Origin: Curtobacterium ammoniigenes NBRC 101786
Lineage (GTDB): Bacteria > Actinomycetota > Actinomycetes > Actinomycetales > Microbacteriaceae
Reading direction: 5' to 3'
Length of the DNA stretch: 64,000 bases
NCBI RefSeq assembly: GCF_001571045.1
Contig: NZ_BCSV01000001.1
Coordinates: 186,001 to 250,000, forward strand
Positions 16,337 through 25,189 of the stretch are shown piece after piece; within the stretch, counting starts at the first letter, position 1, and the number at the start of each line of letters is the position of its first letter. Position numbers and translations under genes: made by a program. The notes below the pieces were generated by a model. It ran no database searches. It was not told the origin of the DNA and saw only the letters and a program-made list of their open reading frames with translations.

Positions 16337-16813
16337 ATGGCGACGCATCATGACGGTGGTGTCGATAGCGGTCTCGAGGAGGTGGTGGGCGCCTCCAGAG
16401 GGTTGCTCGGCGTGGTCGCGCGGTCGCTCGCGCCGGCGCTCGAGGACGTCACCGTTCCACAGCTCCGGCTCATCGTGCTCGCTGCGACACTCGGACCCAC
16501 GCGGTCTCGCGACCTCGCAGAGCGGCTCGGCGTGTCCACGTCGACGTTCACGCGAAACGTCGACCGCCTCGAGGCGGGCGGCTGGGTGCACCGCCGAATC
16601 AACGAGGAGAGCAAGCGCGAAGTGTTCGTCGAGGCCACCCGCCAAGGCCGTGAGCTCGTCGACGATGTCACCGCCCGTCGCCGCGCGGAGCTGAAGACGC
16701 TGCTCGACAGCATGCCGCCCGAGGATCGGGAGGCCGCGGTACTCGGGGCGTCGGCGATGCGCCGGGCACTCGATGAGCCGCTGCCGGAAGAATTGTCGCG
16801 CTTCGGGGGCTGA
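16337..16813 (+). CDS. MarR-family transcriptional regulator
   Basis: 158 residues with a winged helix: RDLAERLGVSTSTFTRNVDRLEAGGWVHRRINEESKREVFVEATRQG. The ATG lies 2 bp after the GH15 stop, which places it in that operon. MarR proteins usually respond to small aromatic or oxidising ligands; target and ligand cannot be read from the sequence. It converges on the GNAT gene with 27 bp between stops. Confidence 0.9.
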   Translation: MATHHDGGVDSGLEEVVGASRGLLGVVARSLAPALEDVTVPQLRLIVLAATLGPTRSRDLAERLGVSTSTFTRNVDRLEAGGWVHRRINEESKREVFVEATRQGRELVDDVTARRRAELKTLLDSMPPEDREAAVLGASAMRRALDEPLPEELSRFGG

Positions 16814-16840
16814 GCGGTGCTGGCCCGGGCCTGCGCTCGA

Positions 16841-17365
16841 TCAGCCGGCGACGAGCGACTTCGCGAACGCGTGGACGCCGCGGTGGTCGCCCGCTGGCGG
16901 ATCGACCCGTTCGTAGCCCGTGGCGTCGTAGAGCGCGACCGCTTCGGGCTGGCGTGGACCGGTCGTGAGAAACACGCGGGTGTAGCCGAGGTCGGCCGCC
17001 GCGCGTTCGAGGGCGTCGAGCACCGTTCTACTGAGCCCCTGTCGCCGGTGGCCCGGATGCGTCCAGATGCGTTTGAACTCCGCCGTGTTCTGGTCGAGAC
17101 GCATGAACGCGCCTCCCGCCACGACGACGGACTCGCGGAGCAGCACGAGGAACACGCCATCGGGTGGAACGAACCGTTCCGCCGGATACCGTGTGATCTC
17201 CGCTGACGCCGGTTCTGTGGCGATATCGCCGTACCGGAGGTCGTACTCCCGTTCGAGATCGTCAAGGACGACCGCCGCAAGGTCGCTCCGCGGATCGACG
17301 ACGCGCACCTCGATCGCCGCGTCGATGGTTCGTTCCGATCTCGTCGGGTTCTGCGGTGCGCTCAC
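16841..17365 (-). CDS. GNAT family N-acetyltransferase
   Basis: 174 residues from the GTG chosen. Acetyl-CoA-binding motif A is WTHPGHRRQGLSRTVLDALE, followed by LGYTRVFLTTGPRQPEAVALYDATGYERV, the usual GNAT C-terminal half. A TACGAT hexamer ends 8 bases before this GTG with no Shine-Dalgarno sequence, so the mRNA is probably leaderless and the 23-codon extension upstream (Arg-rich) is not translated. Substrate unknown. Confidence 0.85.
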   Translation of the reverse strand: MSAPQNPTRSERTIDAAIEVRVVDPRSDLAAVVLDDLEREYDLRYGDIATEPASAEITRYPAERFVPPDGVFLVLLRESVVVAGGAFMRLDQNTAEFKRIWTHPGHRRQGLSRTVLDALERAAADLGYTRVFLTTGPRQPEAVALYDATGYERVDPPAGDHRGVHAFAKSLVAG

Positions 17366-17486
17366 GGGAGTCGATCGTACGGCGCGACGGCGAGCGCGAA
17401 GGACGGCGCGACGCGGATGATGCGGCACGAACACCAGAGGCGGGACGACCGGCTTGCGCCGGCGCCCCGCCCCGTGGTGCCGCAGG

Positions 17487-19247
17487 TCAGCGGATCGGTT
17501 CGCCCGTGGACGAGTCGAGGAACAGCCTCCGGTCAGTGGGGTGGCTGAAGTCGAACATGTTCGTCAACGTGCCGCTGATCGCGTCGGCGGACCCGTTGCC
17601 GATGCGCTCACCGCCGAGCCAGTTGTCCTCGACGAACTTCACGACCGACGTCTGCGACGTGAAGGTGTTGTCGACGAAGTTCGAGCGGCTGTATGGCGAG
17701 ATCACGAGCAGCGGGAGGCGCGGGCCGACGCCGCACCGCGCCTCCTGTGGCTGACCGGTGTCACCGGTCGGCACCTTCGCCGTGCTGGAGCCGCAGGTGC
17801 CCGTGCCGGTGAGAGCGTCGAGCGCGGTCTGCGACTGCGTGAGGATCGGTCCGACCTGGTGGTCGTACCAGCCGTCGCTGTCGTCGTACGCGACGACGAC
17901 CGCGGTGCTCGACCAGCTGGGCAGCTTCTCGAGCTGGTTCACCGTGTTGGTGATGAACGTCTGCTCGTCGAGCGGGTCCGAATACCCCGCGTGCCCATCC
18001 TGGTAGGCCGGCGCCTTCAGGTAGGAGACGGACGGCAGGTTGTTGTTGTCGGCTGCCGCCCAGAAGTCCTTCAGGTCGTACTGGTGGTTCGCCTGGTCCT
18101 GGTGGCCGATGGCTGCGATCGACGTCGGTGGCAGGTGCGTCGGGTTCGCCGTGGATGCGTAGTACTGGAACGGCTCGTGGTGCGGGCTGTAGTCCTTGAT
18201 CGACGAGCCGAGGATGTTCTGGTGTGTTCCCGTGCAGACCGACGACAGGTCATCGGTCGACGGCTTGCCGGGCACGTAGTTCGGGCTCGCGAAGCCGCCC
18301 TGGAACCAACCCCAGGTCAGGTTCTTCGCCGAGAGCAGATCGCCGATGTTCTTGCCACCCATGGCGATGGTCTTCGCCGCGGTGTTTCCGTCCTGCGTCG
18401 TCGAGCAGACGTCGTAGTACGGGTCAGCGTCGCTGTACATGGTTCCGGCGCCGGGAGCTGTCGATGCACCGACAGTGGAGGGCGTGCCACCCGCGGGAGC
18501 AGCGCACGGTGCCGCGTTGACGACCGCGCTGGCCGGACCGCACTGCGCGCCGTACGTGTTGCCGGCGGTGACGCTGATTGCGCCGGGGGAGGACGGCCCG
18601 AAGGTGGTGCCGTACGAGTTGTCGCTCATCGCGAAGTGCTGGGCGTAGTTCCACATGCCCGTCACCGTGTTGCCGTCGTAGTAGTCCATGACGGCATAGT
18701 TCGGTGCGGTGCCCGTCGCCGGTGCCGGGTTCTTCTCGGCGGCGAGGCACTGCGCGAGCGTCAGGCTGTGTCCGGTGTTCTGCACGAACTGGTCCATCGC
18801 GCCGCCGTCGAATGCCTTCTGCTCGTCCGTGTAGCCGTGGTCTTGGTCGCACGTCGCGGCCTGTGCGCGGCTGAGGCGCTGCGGATTCGAGAGGTTCGGG
18901 TTCGCCGTGAGCAGACCGTCGTTGAGCCCGTTCACACTCGGCGTGCCGGGCCGGGCATGGAACGCGGGCTCGCCCGCCGGGTTCGCCGCGTTGGGATAGG
19001 TGCCGAAGTAGTGGTCGAACGACACGTTCTCCTGGAACAGCACGACGAGGTGCTTGATCGGCGTCGCGGTCGTCGCCGCTGCGCCGCCTTCGGAGCCGTG
19101 ATCGTGGCCGGGACCGTGATCGTCGCCCTGATGCGCCGACGCCGGCTGGTGTGCGGGATCCGCGTATCCCGCGGTCGGGGCGCTGAGCGCCACGATGGCG
19201 GCCGCCGCGAGCGCGATGCCCGCCTGTCGGCTTCCTCGGATGTGCAT
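17487..19247 (-). CDS. Secreted phospholipase C/acid phosphatase-like phosphoesterase
   Basis: 586 residues. A Sec-type signal peptide (MHIRGSRQAGIALAAAAIVALSAPTAGYA) is followed by a His/Asp/Gly-rich stretch (HQGDDHGPGHDHGSEGG) and a PF04185-type phosphoesterase domain beginning IKHLVVLFQENVSFDHYFGTYP, where Glu-Asn and the His are metal/active-site residues of this alkaline-phosphatase superfamily branch. AGGAGG ends 9 bases before the ATG chosen; two in-frame ATGs upstream at 19253 and 19265 sit too close to or before it. The His-rich stretch could capture metal. It probably frees phosphate from phospholipids outside the cell. Confidence 0.88.
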   Translation of the reverse strand: MHIRGSRQAGIALAAAAIVALSAPTAGYADPAHQPASAHQGDDHGPGHDHGSEGGAAATTATPIKHLVVLFQENVSFDHYFGTYPNAANPAGEPAFHARPGTPSVNGLNDGLLTANPNLSNPQRLSRAQAATCDQDHGYTDEQKAFDGGAMDQFVQNTGHSLTLAQCLAAEKNPAPATGTAPNYAVMDYYDGNTVTGMWNYAQHFAMSDNSYGTTFGPSSPGAISVTAGNTYGAQCGPASAVVNAAPCAAPAGGTPSTVGASTAPGAGTMYSDADPYYDVCSTTQDGNTAAKTIAMGGKNIGDLLSAKNLTWGWFQGGFASPNYVPGKPSTDDLSSVCTGTHQNILGSSIKDYSPHHEPFQYYASTANPTHLPPTSIAAIGHQDQANHQYDLKDFWAAADNNNLPSVSYLKAPAYQDGHAGYSDPLDEQTFITNTVNQLEKLPSWSSTAVVVAYDDSDGWYDHQVGPILTQSQTALDALTGTGTCGSSTAKVPTGDTGQPQEARCGVGPRLPLLVISPYSRSNFVDNTFTSQTSVVKFVEDNWLGGERIGNGSADAISGTLTNMFDFSHPTDRRLFLDSSTGEPIR

Positions 19248-19347
19248 GGACATGTCCCTCCTCATTGCCTGAGCAGGGATACCTTGGCGGACCCTCGTGT
19301 CCGCCTATGAAACGTCAGGGAAACGATCGGCGACCCCTGAACGGGTG

Positions 19348-21036
19348 TCAGGCGGCGAGGTCGGCGGCGGGCTCGGGCGACGCGGTGACACGCGGGTCGT
19401 GCTCATCAGCGCCGTAGTCGGAGGCCGTGGTCGCGTCGCGCCCGTCGGGCACCTTCACGGCGCGGAAGATGACCGTGAGCACCACGCTGACGACACCGTT
19501 GATCACGAAGGCGCTGATCGCGATGTACACGGGCACCGAGGTGAACGGGAACGGTGCGATCGAGCCACCGAAGTGCGCGTGGGTGGCGGGGTTGACGACG
19601 TTGTATGCGGCGACCGTGCCGTACAGGATGCCGGCAGCCCATCCGATGAAGAGCGCCCAGCGGTGGAACCAGCGCGTGTACAGGCCGGCCACGATCGCGG
19701 GGAACGTCTGCAGGATCCACACGCCGCCGAGCAGCTGCATGTTGATCGCGGCGGACTGATCCATGACGATCACGAACAGCAGTGCGCCGAGTTTCACGAT
19801 GAGGGAGACGAGCTTCGAGACGCGGAGCTCCTCGCCCGGCGTCGCGCCAGGCTTGAACAGATCCCGGTAGATGTTGCGCGTGAACAGGTTCGAGGCGGCG
19901 ATCGACATGATCGCGGCCGGCACGAGCGCTCCGACGGCGATCGCTGCCAGCGCGATGCCCGCGAACCAGCCGGGGAAGTTCTCGAGGAACAGCTGCGGCA
20001 CGACGAGCTGGGGGTTGATCTTGCCGTCGAGCCCGATCGGCTTCGTACCGGCCGCGATGGCGACGTAGCCGAGGAGCGCGAGGAATCCGAGCATGAGCGA
20101 GTAGATCGGCAGGACGACCGCGTTCCGGCGGATCGTGTTCCGGCTCCTCGTGGCAAGGACGCCGGTGATCGAGTGCGGGTACATGAACAGCGCCATCGCC
20201 GAGCCGAGGGCGAGCGTCCAGTACGCGTTGAAGCTCGTCGCCCCGGGGATCACCGAGCCGACCGCTTTGCCGGTGGTCGGGCTGATCGCCGTCATCTTCG
20301 CGCTGGCCGCGCCGAAGATCTTCGTGAACCCGCCGACGTGCGCGGGCAGGTAAATGATCGCGACGACGATCGCGATGTAGATCAGGAGGTCTTTGACCAC
20401 GGCTATCACGGCTGGAGCGCGAAGGCCCGCGGTGTAGGTGTAGGCGGCGAGCACGGCGAAGGCGATGATGAGCGGAAGGTCGCGGGTGAACGCGTTCGAG
20501 CCGCCGCCGACACCGAGCACCGACAGCACGGCCTTGATGCCGACGAGTTGCAGGGCGATGTACGGCATGGTCGCGACGATGCCGGTCACTGCGATGGCGG
20601 TGGACAGCAGTTTGCTGCCGTATCGGCCTCCGACGAAGTCCGCCGGTGTCACGTATCCGTGTCGGTGCGAGACGGACCAGAGTCGCGCCATGAGCACGAA
20701 CACGATCGGATAGAGCACGACCGTGTAGGGGACCGCGAAGAAGCCGGACACGGCGCCGGTGCTCCACATCGCGGCGGGCACCGCGATGAACGTGTACGCG
20801 GTGTAGAGGTCGCCGCCGAGCAGGAACCAGGTGATCCAGCTGCCGAATCCTCGGCTGCCGAGCCCCCACTGGTCGAGGGTTCGCATGCCGCGTTCATGCC
20901 GGTCCTGGCGCCAGCGTGCCGCGTAGAAGCCGAGCACGGCAACGCCGACGAAGATCACGATGAGGACGATCAGTGCGACCGGGCTCTGGGGGCGTGACGC
21001 GCTCATCGTCGCCGCGGCGGTCGTGGCGGGCGTCAT
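19348..21036 (-). CDS. Sodium:solute symporter, MctC/ActP-like monocarboxylate permease
   Basis: 562 residues with about 13 membrane helices of the SSS family. Markers are GSRGFGSWITWFLLGGDLYTAYTF, YVTPADFVGGRYGS and RNTIRRNAVVLPIYSLMLGF. Relatives paired with DUF3311 take up acetate, pyruvate or propionate. The ATG overlaps the stop of the DUF3311 gene (ATGA). The C-terminal tail is long, polar and acidic. Substrate assignment rests on the gene pair and is inference. Confidence 0.88.
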   Translation of the reverse strand: MTPATTAAATMSASRPQSPVALIVLIVIFVGVAVLGFYAARWRQDRHERGMRTLDQWGLGSRGFGSWITWFLLGGDLYTAYTFIAVPAAMWSTGAVSGFFAVPYTVVLYPIVFVLMARLWSVSHRHGYVTPADFVGGRYGSKLLSTAIAVTGIVATMPYIALQLVGIKAVLSVLGVGGGSNAFTRDLPLIIAFAVLAAYTYTAGLRAPAVIAVVKDLLIYIAIVVAIIYLPAHVGGFTKIFGAASAKMTAISPTTGKAVGSVIPGATSFNAYWTLALGSAMALFMYPHSITGVLATRSRNTIRRNAVVLPIYSLMLGFLALLGYVAIAAGTKPIGLDGKINPQLVVPQLFLENFPGWFAGIALAAIAVGALVPAAIMSIAASNLFTRNIYRDLFKPGATPGEELRVSKLVSLIVKLGALLFVIVMDQSAAINMQLLGGVWILQTFPAIVAGLYTRWFHRWALFIGWAAGILYGTVAAYNVVNPATHAHFGGSIAPFPFTSVPVYIAISAFVINGVVSVVLTVIFRAVKVPDGRDATTASDYGADEHDPRVTASPEPAADLAA

Positions 21037-21374
21037 GGCTGGTCGTCCGGGTTCAGGGGTGCGCCGGTGAGGGGGTCATCGCCGGTGCGCGGCCGGGAGG
21101 CTCCCCGAACCTCCGCGCGTCGCCGCCGGTCCTCTTGGGCGATGAGGGCGTAGCAGACCCAGAGGATCACCGCGTCGCCGAAGACCCAGAGCATTTGGTA
21201 CCAGTAGAAGAACGGGATCCCGAACAGCGCTGGGGCCGCGTGTGCGTATGTGGGCACGAGGAGCGGCACGATGATGCCGAGCGCGATGAGCACGCCGGAG
21301 ACCACGTACGGAGTTGGCCGAGCAGGGCCGCGCGTGGGACGCGAGGGTCGGGTGGGGGCGGGGGAGACCGACAT
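21033..21374 (-). CDS. DUF3311 small membrane partner of the symporter
   Basis: 113 residues with two helices (about 22-44 and 54-78: GVLIALGIIVPLLVPTYAHA, FGIPFFYWYQMLWVFGDAVIL). The layout and FFYWYQ match DUF3311 proteins, which regularly precede SSS transporters in Actinobacteria. The 4-bp overlap with the symporter gene indicates a fixed complex. Termini are polar and disordered. Confidence 0.85.
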   Translation of the reverse strand: MSVSPAPTRPSRPTRGPARPTPYVVSGVLIALGIIVPLLVPTYAHAAPALFGIPFFYWYQMLWVFGDAVILWVCYALIAQEDRRRRAEVRGASRPRTGDDPLTGAPLNPDDQP

Positions 21375-21529
21375 CGATACCTCTTTCGAACTGCGTTGTT
21401 CGCCTGATCCGAGCCAGGCATCAACTGTGTTGAGCCGGGCTCACCAGAAACGTACTCCGATGTGCGCGCGCTGATAAATTCCTTTGCGTTTCTCGGAATA
21501 CGGATGCGTTCGCTCCGGTTGGGTGCCTC

Positions 21530-23017
21530 GTGGCTCAACGAATCGATGGCGTGGGGTTCCGCTCTGAACGCGGCCCGATCCTCCTGTCTCTCATGCTCGC
21601 GACCGCGCTGGTCGCGCTCGACTCGACGATCATCGCGACGGCGTCCTCGTCGATCGCGAAGGACCTCGGCCACTTCCAGCAGCTGCCGTGGCTCTTCTCC
21701 GTCTACCTGCTCGCGCAGGCGGTGTCGGTACCCATCTATGGGCGGCTCGCCGACGTGCTCGGGCGGAAGCGCCTCCTGGTCATCGGGATCGCGCTGTTCC
21801 TGGCCGGGTCGATCCTGTGCGGTGCGGCCTGGTCGATGCCGGTCCTGATCGTGGGTCGCGTCATCCAGGGCCTGGGAGCGGGCGCCGTGATGCCGATCTC
21901 GATGACGATCACCAGCGACATCTACACGCTGGAGGAACGTGCCAAGACCCAGGGCTATCTTGCGTCGGTCTGGGGCATCGCCTCGGTCGTCGGACCGACG
22001 CTCGGCGGTGTGTTCAGTCAGCTCGGCGAGTGGCGCTGGATCTTTTGGATCAACATTCCGCTGGCGCTCGTCGCGGGCTTCATGCTGATCCGCTCGTACC
22101 ACGAGCGACGGAACGAGACCACGGTGCGTGAGCGCATCGACTACCTCGGTGCCGCGCTCCTCGCCGGCGGCACCACAGCGCTGCTCCTCGGTCTGCTCGA
22201 GGGCGGCACGACGTGGGCGTGGGCGTCGGGCAGCTCGATCGCCGTGTTCGCTGCGGCGGCATTGCTCCTCATCGCGTTCGTCGTCGTGGAGCTCCGTGTC
22301 GAGCATCCGATCTTCTCGCTTGCGCTGCTTCGCCGTCGCGTGGTCGCTGCGTCCACGATCGCGTCGCTCATCGTCGGTGTCATCGTCCTCGGCCTCTCCA
22401 CCTACGTGCCGATCTATGCGCAGGACGTGCTCGGCACCTCTGCGCTGATCGCCGGGTTCGCGCTCGCCGCGCTGACCCTCGGCTGGCCGCTGTCGGCGTC
22501 GCAGGCCGGCCGCCTGTATCTGGCGCGAGGATTCCGGGCGACGTCGATGATCGGCGCGGGTCTCGTGCTCGTCGGCGCGATCCTCGCCGTGACCCTGGGC
22601 GCGCACTCCGCGATCTGGTTCGTCGCGATCTGCTGCTTCGTCGTTGGATGCGGCATGGGGCTCACCGCTGTGCCGACGCTCATCGCCGCGCAGACGTCCG
22701 CGGCAGCGACCGAGCGCGGCGCTGTGACCGGAACGAACATGTTCGCGCGTTCGATGGGCTCCGCCGTCGGCGTCGCGATCTTCGGCGCCGTGGTGAACAG
22801 CCACGTCACCCTGAGCGCAGCGGGCGTCCCTGAGGGCCCTGGTTTGATGACCGCAATGCACCTGGTGTTCCTGTCGATCCTGATCATCGGTGTTGCACTG
22901 TTCGTCGCCGTCACGTTCATGCCCGCGCACCGCCGGGCGAATGGGAACGGAGACTCGAGCGCCGGCGCGGTCGAAGCGGAGCCCGCGTCGATGACCGCGG
23001 CCGTCGAGATGCTGTAG
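21530..23017 (+). CDS. DHA2-family MFS multidrug transporter
   Basis: 495 residues with about 14 helices. First-helix motif LDSTIIATASSSIAKDLG, motif A GRLADVLGRKR, motif C region GIASVVGPTLGGVFSQLGEWRWIFWINIPLA, all classical for EmrB/QacA-type drug:proton antiporters. The start is a GTG with a weak ribosome binding site; a GTG 21 bases further in is possible. The 155-bp divergent gap before it contains TCAACtgtGTTGA at 21421-21433 and an AT-rich GATAAATT patch near 21470-21480, which may be the promoter. Confidence 0.9.
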   Translation: MAQRIDGVGFRSERGPILLSLMLATALVALDSTIIATASSSIAKDLGHFQQLPWLFSVYLLAQAVSVPIYGRLADVLGRKRLLVIGIALFLAGSILCGAAWSMPVLIVGRVIQGLGAGAVMPISMTITSDIYTLEERAKTQGYLASVWGIASVVGPTLGGVFSQLGEWRWIFWINIPLALVAGFMLIRSYHERRNETTVRERIDYLGAALLAGGTTALLLGLLEGGTTWAWASGSSIAVFAAAALLLIAFVVVELRVEHPIFSLALLRRRVVAASTIASLIVGVIVLGLSTYVPIYAQDVLGTSALIAGFALAALTLGWPLSASQAGRLYLARGFRATSMIGAGLVLVGAILAVTLGAHSAIWFVAICCFVVGCGMGLTAVPTLIAAQTSAAATERGAVTGTNMFARSMGSAVGVAIFGAVVNSHVTLSAAGVPEGPGLMTAMHLVFLSILIIGVALFVAVTFMPAHRRANGNGDSSAGAVEAEPASMTAAVEML

Positions 23018-23085
23018 TCGCCACCCTGGACGTTCCGCAAGGTCGCCCCTGAGACCGTGGATCCCGTCGACGCCGGGGCGCCACG

Positions 23086-23118
23086 GCGCTGAGCGCCGCA
23101 GCGGCTCGCGCTGAGCGC
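23086..23118. promoter_or_regulatory. Two direct copies of GCGCTGAGCGC, 22 bp apart
   Basis: The 11-base near-palindrome GCGCTGAGCGC occurs at 23086-23096 and 23108-23118, two helical turns apart, upstream of the Nramp-like operon. It is a candidate operator. The rest of the 192-bp gap is GC-rich with no recognisable riboswitch. Confidence 0.4.
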
Positions 23119-23209
23119 GCCGCCGCACGCACTCCGCCACCGCCCTGCGCGTCCCGCCCCGGTGCTGACTGCTCGGCGCCTGGGCGCGATGAGCCAGGAG
23201 GAGGTGTGC

Positions 23210-24493
23210 GTGACGGTGCAACGTGCGGAGCAGTGGCGCGGGCGCGCGACGCCCCGCCAGCGCTCGAAGGGCATTGCGGCACTGGCGCTCGGCGTCCTCG
23301 CCGGTATCGGCGGCTTCCTCGACACCGGGGGCGTCATCACCGCGGTCGGCGCTGGAGCGCGATTCCAATACGCGCTGACCTGGACGGTCGTGTTCGGGCT
23401 CATCGGATTCGCGGTGTTCGCGGAGATCTCGGGGCGCGTCGCCGTGGCGTCCGGCCAGCCGACCTATGAGGTGATTCGAACGCGCCTCGGACCGCGGCTC
23501 GGCGCGATCCCGCTGATCGCGAATGTGATCGTCCACGTTCTCGTGCTCGCCGTTGACCTGGTCGGGATCGCGCTCGCGTTACAGCTGCTGACCGGCGTGG
23601 GCTACCTGGTGTGGGTGCCGGTCGGCGCGATCGGGCTCGCGCTCGCGCTGTGGATCTTCAACTTCAGCCGGGTGGACACCGCGGCCGCGCTCGCCGGACT
23701 GACCATGCTCGTGATGGTCGCGGCGATCGTCGCACTCGGACCGCGCTGGGGTGACATCGGGCTGTCGCTCGTGCATCCGACGGTCGGCGGCCACTACTCC
23801 AGCGCCGACTACTTCTTCGGCGTGGCCTCGCTGATCGGGTCGTTCATGACGCCCTACCAGTTCGACTTCTACTCGGCGGGTGCGGTCGAGGAGGGGTGGA
23901 CCGGCGAGGACCTCAAACGGAACCGCGTGGTCGCCGTCGTCGGCACCACGTTCGGCGCCGTGCTGACACTGGCGGTGATGGACGCCGGCGGCAAGGCGCT
24001 CTACCCGTACCGGCACTCGGTCGATTCGATTCGCGCCGCCGGGCAGCCGGCGACCTCCGCCTTCGGGCACGTCGGGTTCATCATCTTCGTGATCGGCGTG
24101 CTCGCCGTGTCGGTCGCAGCATGTGTCGAGCTCTGCCTCTCGGGCGGCTACGGGGTGGCGCAGTACTTCGGCTGGGACTGGGGCAAGAGCGGCCCGGCGC
24201 GGGAGGCGCCGATGTTCAACATCGTGTTCCTCGGCATGATTGTCGTCGCCGCGATCATCGACCTGACGGGCGTGAACCCGATGCAGTTCACCGTCATCAC
24301 GATGGCCTTGAGTGCCGCGGCACTGCCGTTCTCGTTCATCCCGCTTCTGCTCGTCGCCAACGACCCGCAGTTCATGGGGCGACTCCGCAATCCGCGTCCG
24401 GTGAACATCGTGGCGGGCGTCGTGCTCGGCGTCCTCGTGCTCATCACGCTCGCGACCTTCCCGTTGTTGGTGATCACCGGTGGAAACTTCTAA
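23210..24493 (+). CDS. Nramp-related divalent cation transporter with non-canonical metal site
   Basis: 427 residues with about 11 helices of the Nramp/LeuT fold. The start is the GTG 5 bases after a perfect AGGAGGAGG (23196-23204); an ATG at 23189 lies before that site. In canonical Nramp, helix 1 has DPGN and helix 6 has MPH. Here helix 1 reads FLDTGGVITAVG and helix 6 reads FMTPYQFDFYSAGAVEEGW: the Asp stays, the Asn and the MPH are replaced. This matches the divergent Nramp-related branch, some members of which carry magnesium, rather than MntH. It heads a four-gene overlapping operon with two PRC-barrel proteins. Confidence 0.82.
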   Translation: MTVQRAEQWRGRATPRQRSKGIAALALGVLAGIGGFLDTGGVITAVGAGARFQYALTWTVVFGLIGFAVFAEISGRVAVASGQPTYEVIRTRLGPRLGAIPLIANVIVHVLVLAVDLVGIALALQLLTGVGYLVWVPVGAIGLALALWIFNFSRVDTAAALAGLTMLVMVAAIVALGPRWGDIGLSLVHPTVGGHYSSADYFFGVASLIGSFMTPYQFDFYSAGAVEEGWTGEDLKRNRVVAVVGTTFGAVLTLAVMDAGGKALYPYRHSVDSIRAAGQPATSAFGHVGFIIFVIGVLAVSVAACVELCLSGGYGVAQYFGWDWGKSGPAREAPMFNIVFLGMIVVAAIIDLTGVNPMQFTVITMALSAAALPFSFIPLLLVANDPQFMGRLRNPRPVNIVAGVVLGVLVLITLATFPLLVITGGNF

Positions 24494-24929
24494 GGGGACC
24501 GGCGCCGGTGAGGAGGTCGCGCCTCCCACCCGGCCGGAGGAACAGCGTCGGCTCGCGCTGCGGCAGGTCATGGACCACGCGCTGCTCGATCGCAACGGGC
24601 AGCGGACCGGACGCGTGGACGATGTGCGGATCCGCTTGGTGGCGAGCAGCGCACCGGACCAGGCGCCACGGCTCGTGCTCGATGCGATCGTGACGGGCCC
24701 GTTGGCGCGCCGTGCTCCCGCTCCGTTCCGTGCGATCGCGCGTCTGCTCTATCGGTGGGTCGGCGTGCGCCGTCCGGAGCCTGCCGCCGTGCCGTGGTCG
24801 GAGGTCTCCGCGATCGACGCGCTCGTGCACCTGCATGTTGACCGCGAGGACGACGGATTCCGGCTCGTCGACAAAGCCGCTCTGCGCTTCATCTCACACA
24901 TCCCCGGTTCGGCGCGGAGGCAGGAATGA
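24480..24929 (+). CDS. PRC-barrel-like protein 1 of the Nramp operon
   Basis: 149 residues; a soluble PRC-barrel-type fold is suggested by GQRTGRVDDVRIRL, LVLDAIVTGPLARR and PWSEVSAIDALVHLHVD. The GTG start lies 14 bp inside the transporter gene; an internal ATG at 24570 is the alternative. PRC barrels act as small RNA- or protein-binding modules and also occur fused to or next to magnesium/Nramp-like transporters, where a gating or sensing role is proposed; here that is inference. The next gene overlaps it by ATGA. Confidence 0.7.
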   Translation: METSKGTGAGEEVAPPTRPEEQRRLALRQVMDHALLDRNGQRTGRVDDVRIRLVASSAPDQAPRLVLDAIVTGPLARRAPAPFRAIARLLYRWVGVRRPEPAAVPWSEVSAIDALVHLHVDREDDGFRLVDKAALRFISHIPGSARRQE

Positions 24930-25189
24930 GCGACCAGCACCTCGCATTCAGCGAGCTCCGTGGATGCGTCGTCGAGGACTCGGACGGCCGGCGGCTCGGT
25001 CGGCTGTTCGACGTGGTCTTCGAGCCGGATGGCGATGACATGGTCGCCACCGGGCTGGTCCTGGCGCGGAGCCGACTCGGGCTGCTCGGCAGGCGCCTCC
25101 GAGTCCGGGAGATCGGAGAGATCGTGGACGCGAGCCGTATCCGACGTATCGAGCCTGGCCGGATCGCTCTGGAGGCGCGCCATGACTGA
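24926..25189 (+). CDS. PRC-barrel-like protein 2 of the Nramp operon
   Basis: 87 residues, one PRC-barrel: FSELRGCVVEDSDGRRLGRLFDVVFE, then LVLARSRLGLLGRRLRVREIGEIVDASRIRRIEPGRI. It resembles the preceding gene's product in fold but is shorter, so the pair may form a heterodimer. GGAGGCAGGA precedes its ATG and ATGA overlap couples it to the previous gene. No membrane helix; it should be cytosolic. Confidence 0.75.
   Translation: MSDQHLAFSELRGCVVEDSDGRRLGRLFDVVFEPDGDDMVATGLVLARSRLGLLGRRLRVREIGEIVDASRIRRIEPGRIALEARHD

Noticed and set aside
17454..20997. Very long open frames opposite the phosphoesterase (618 codons) and the symporter (566 codons)
   Set aside because: They are antisense shadows of high-GC genes: Arg/Val/Glu-rich, without domains, and fully overlapped by recognisable proteins.
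23018..23209. Possible magnesium or manganese riboswitch before the Nramp-like gene
   Set aside because: No M-box or yybP-ykoY core sequence was recognised; only GC-rich repeats are present. A covariance-model search would settle it.
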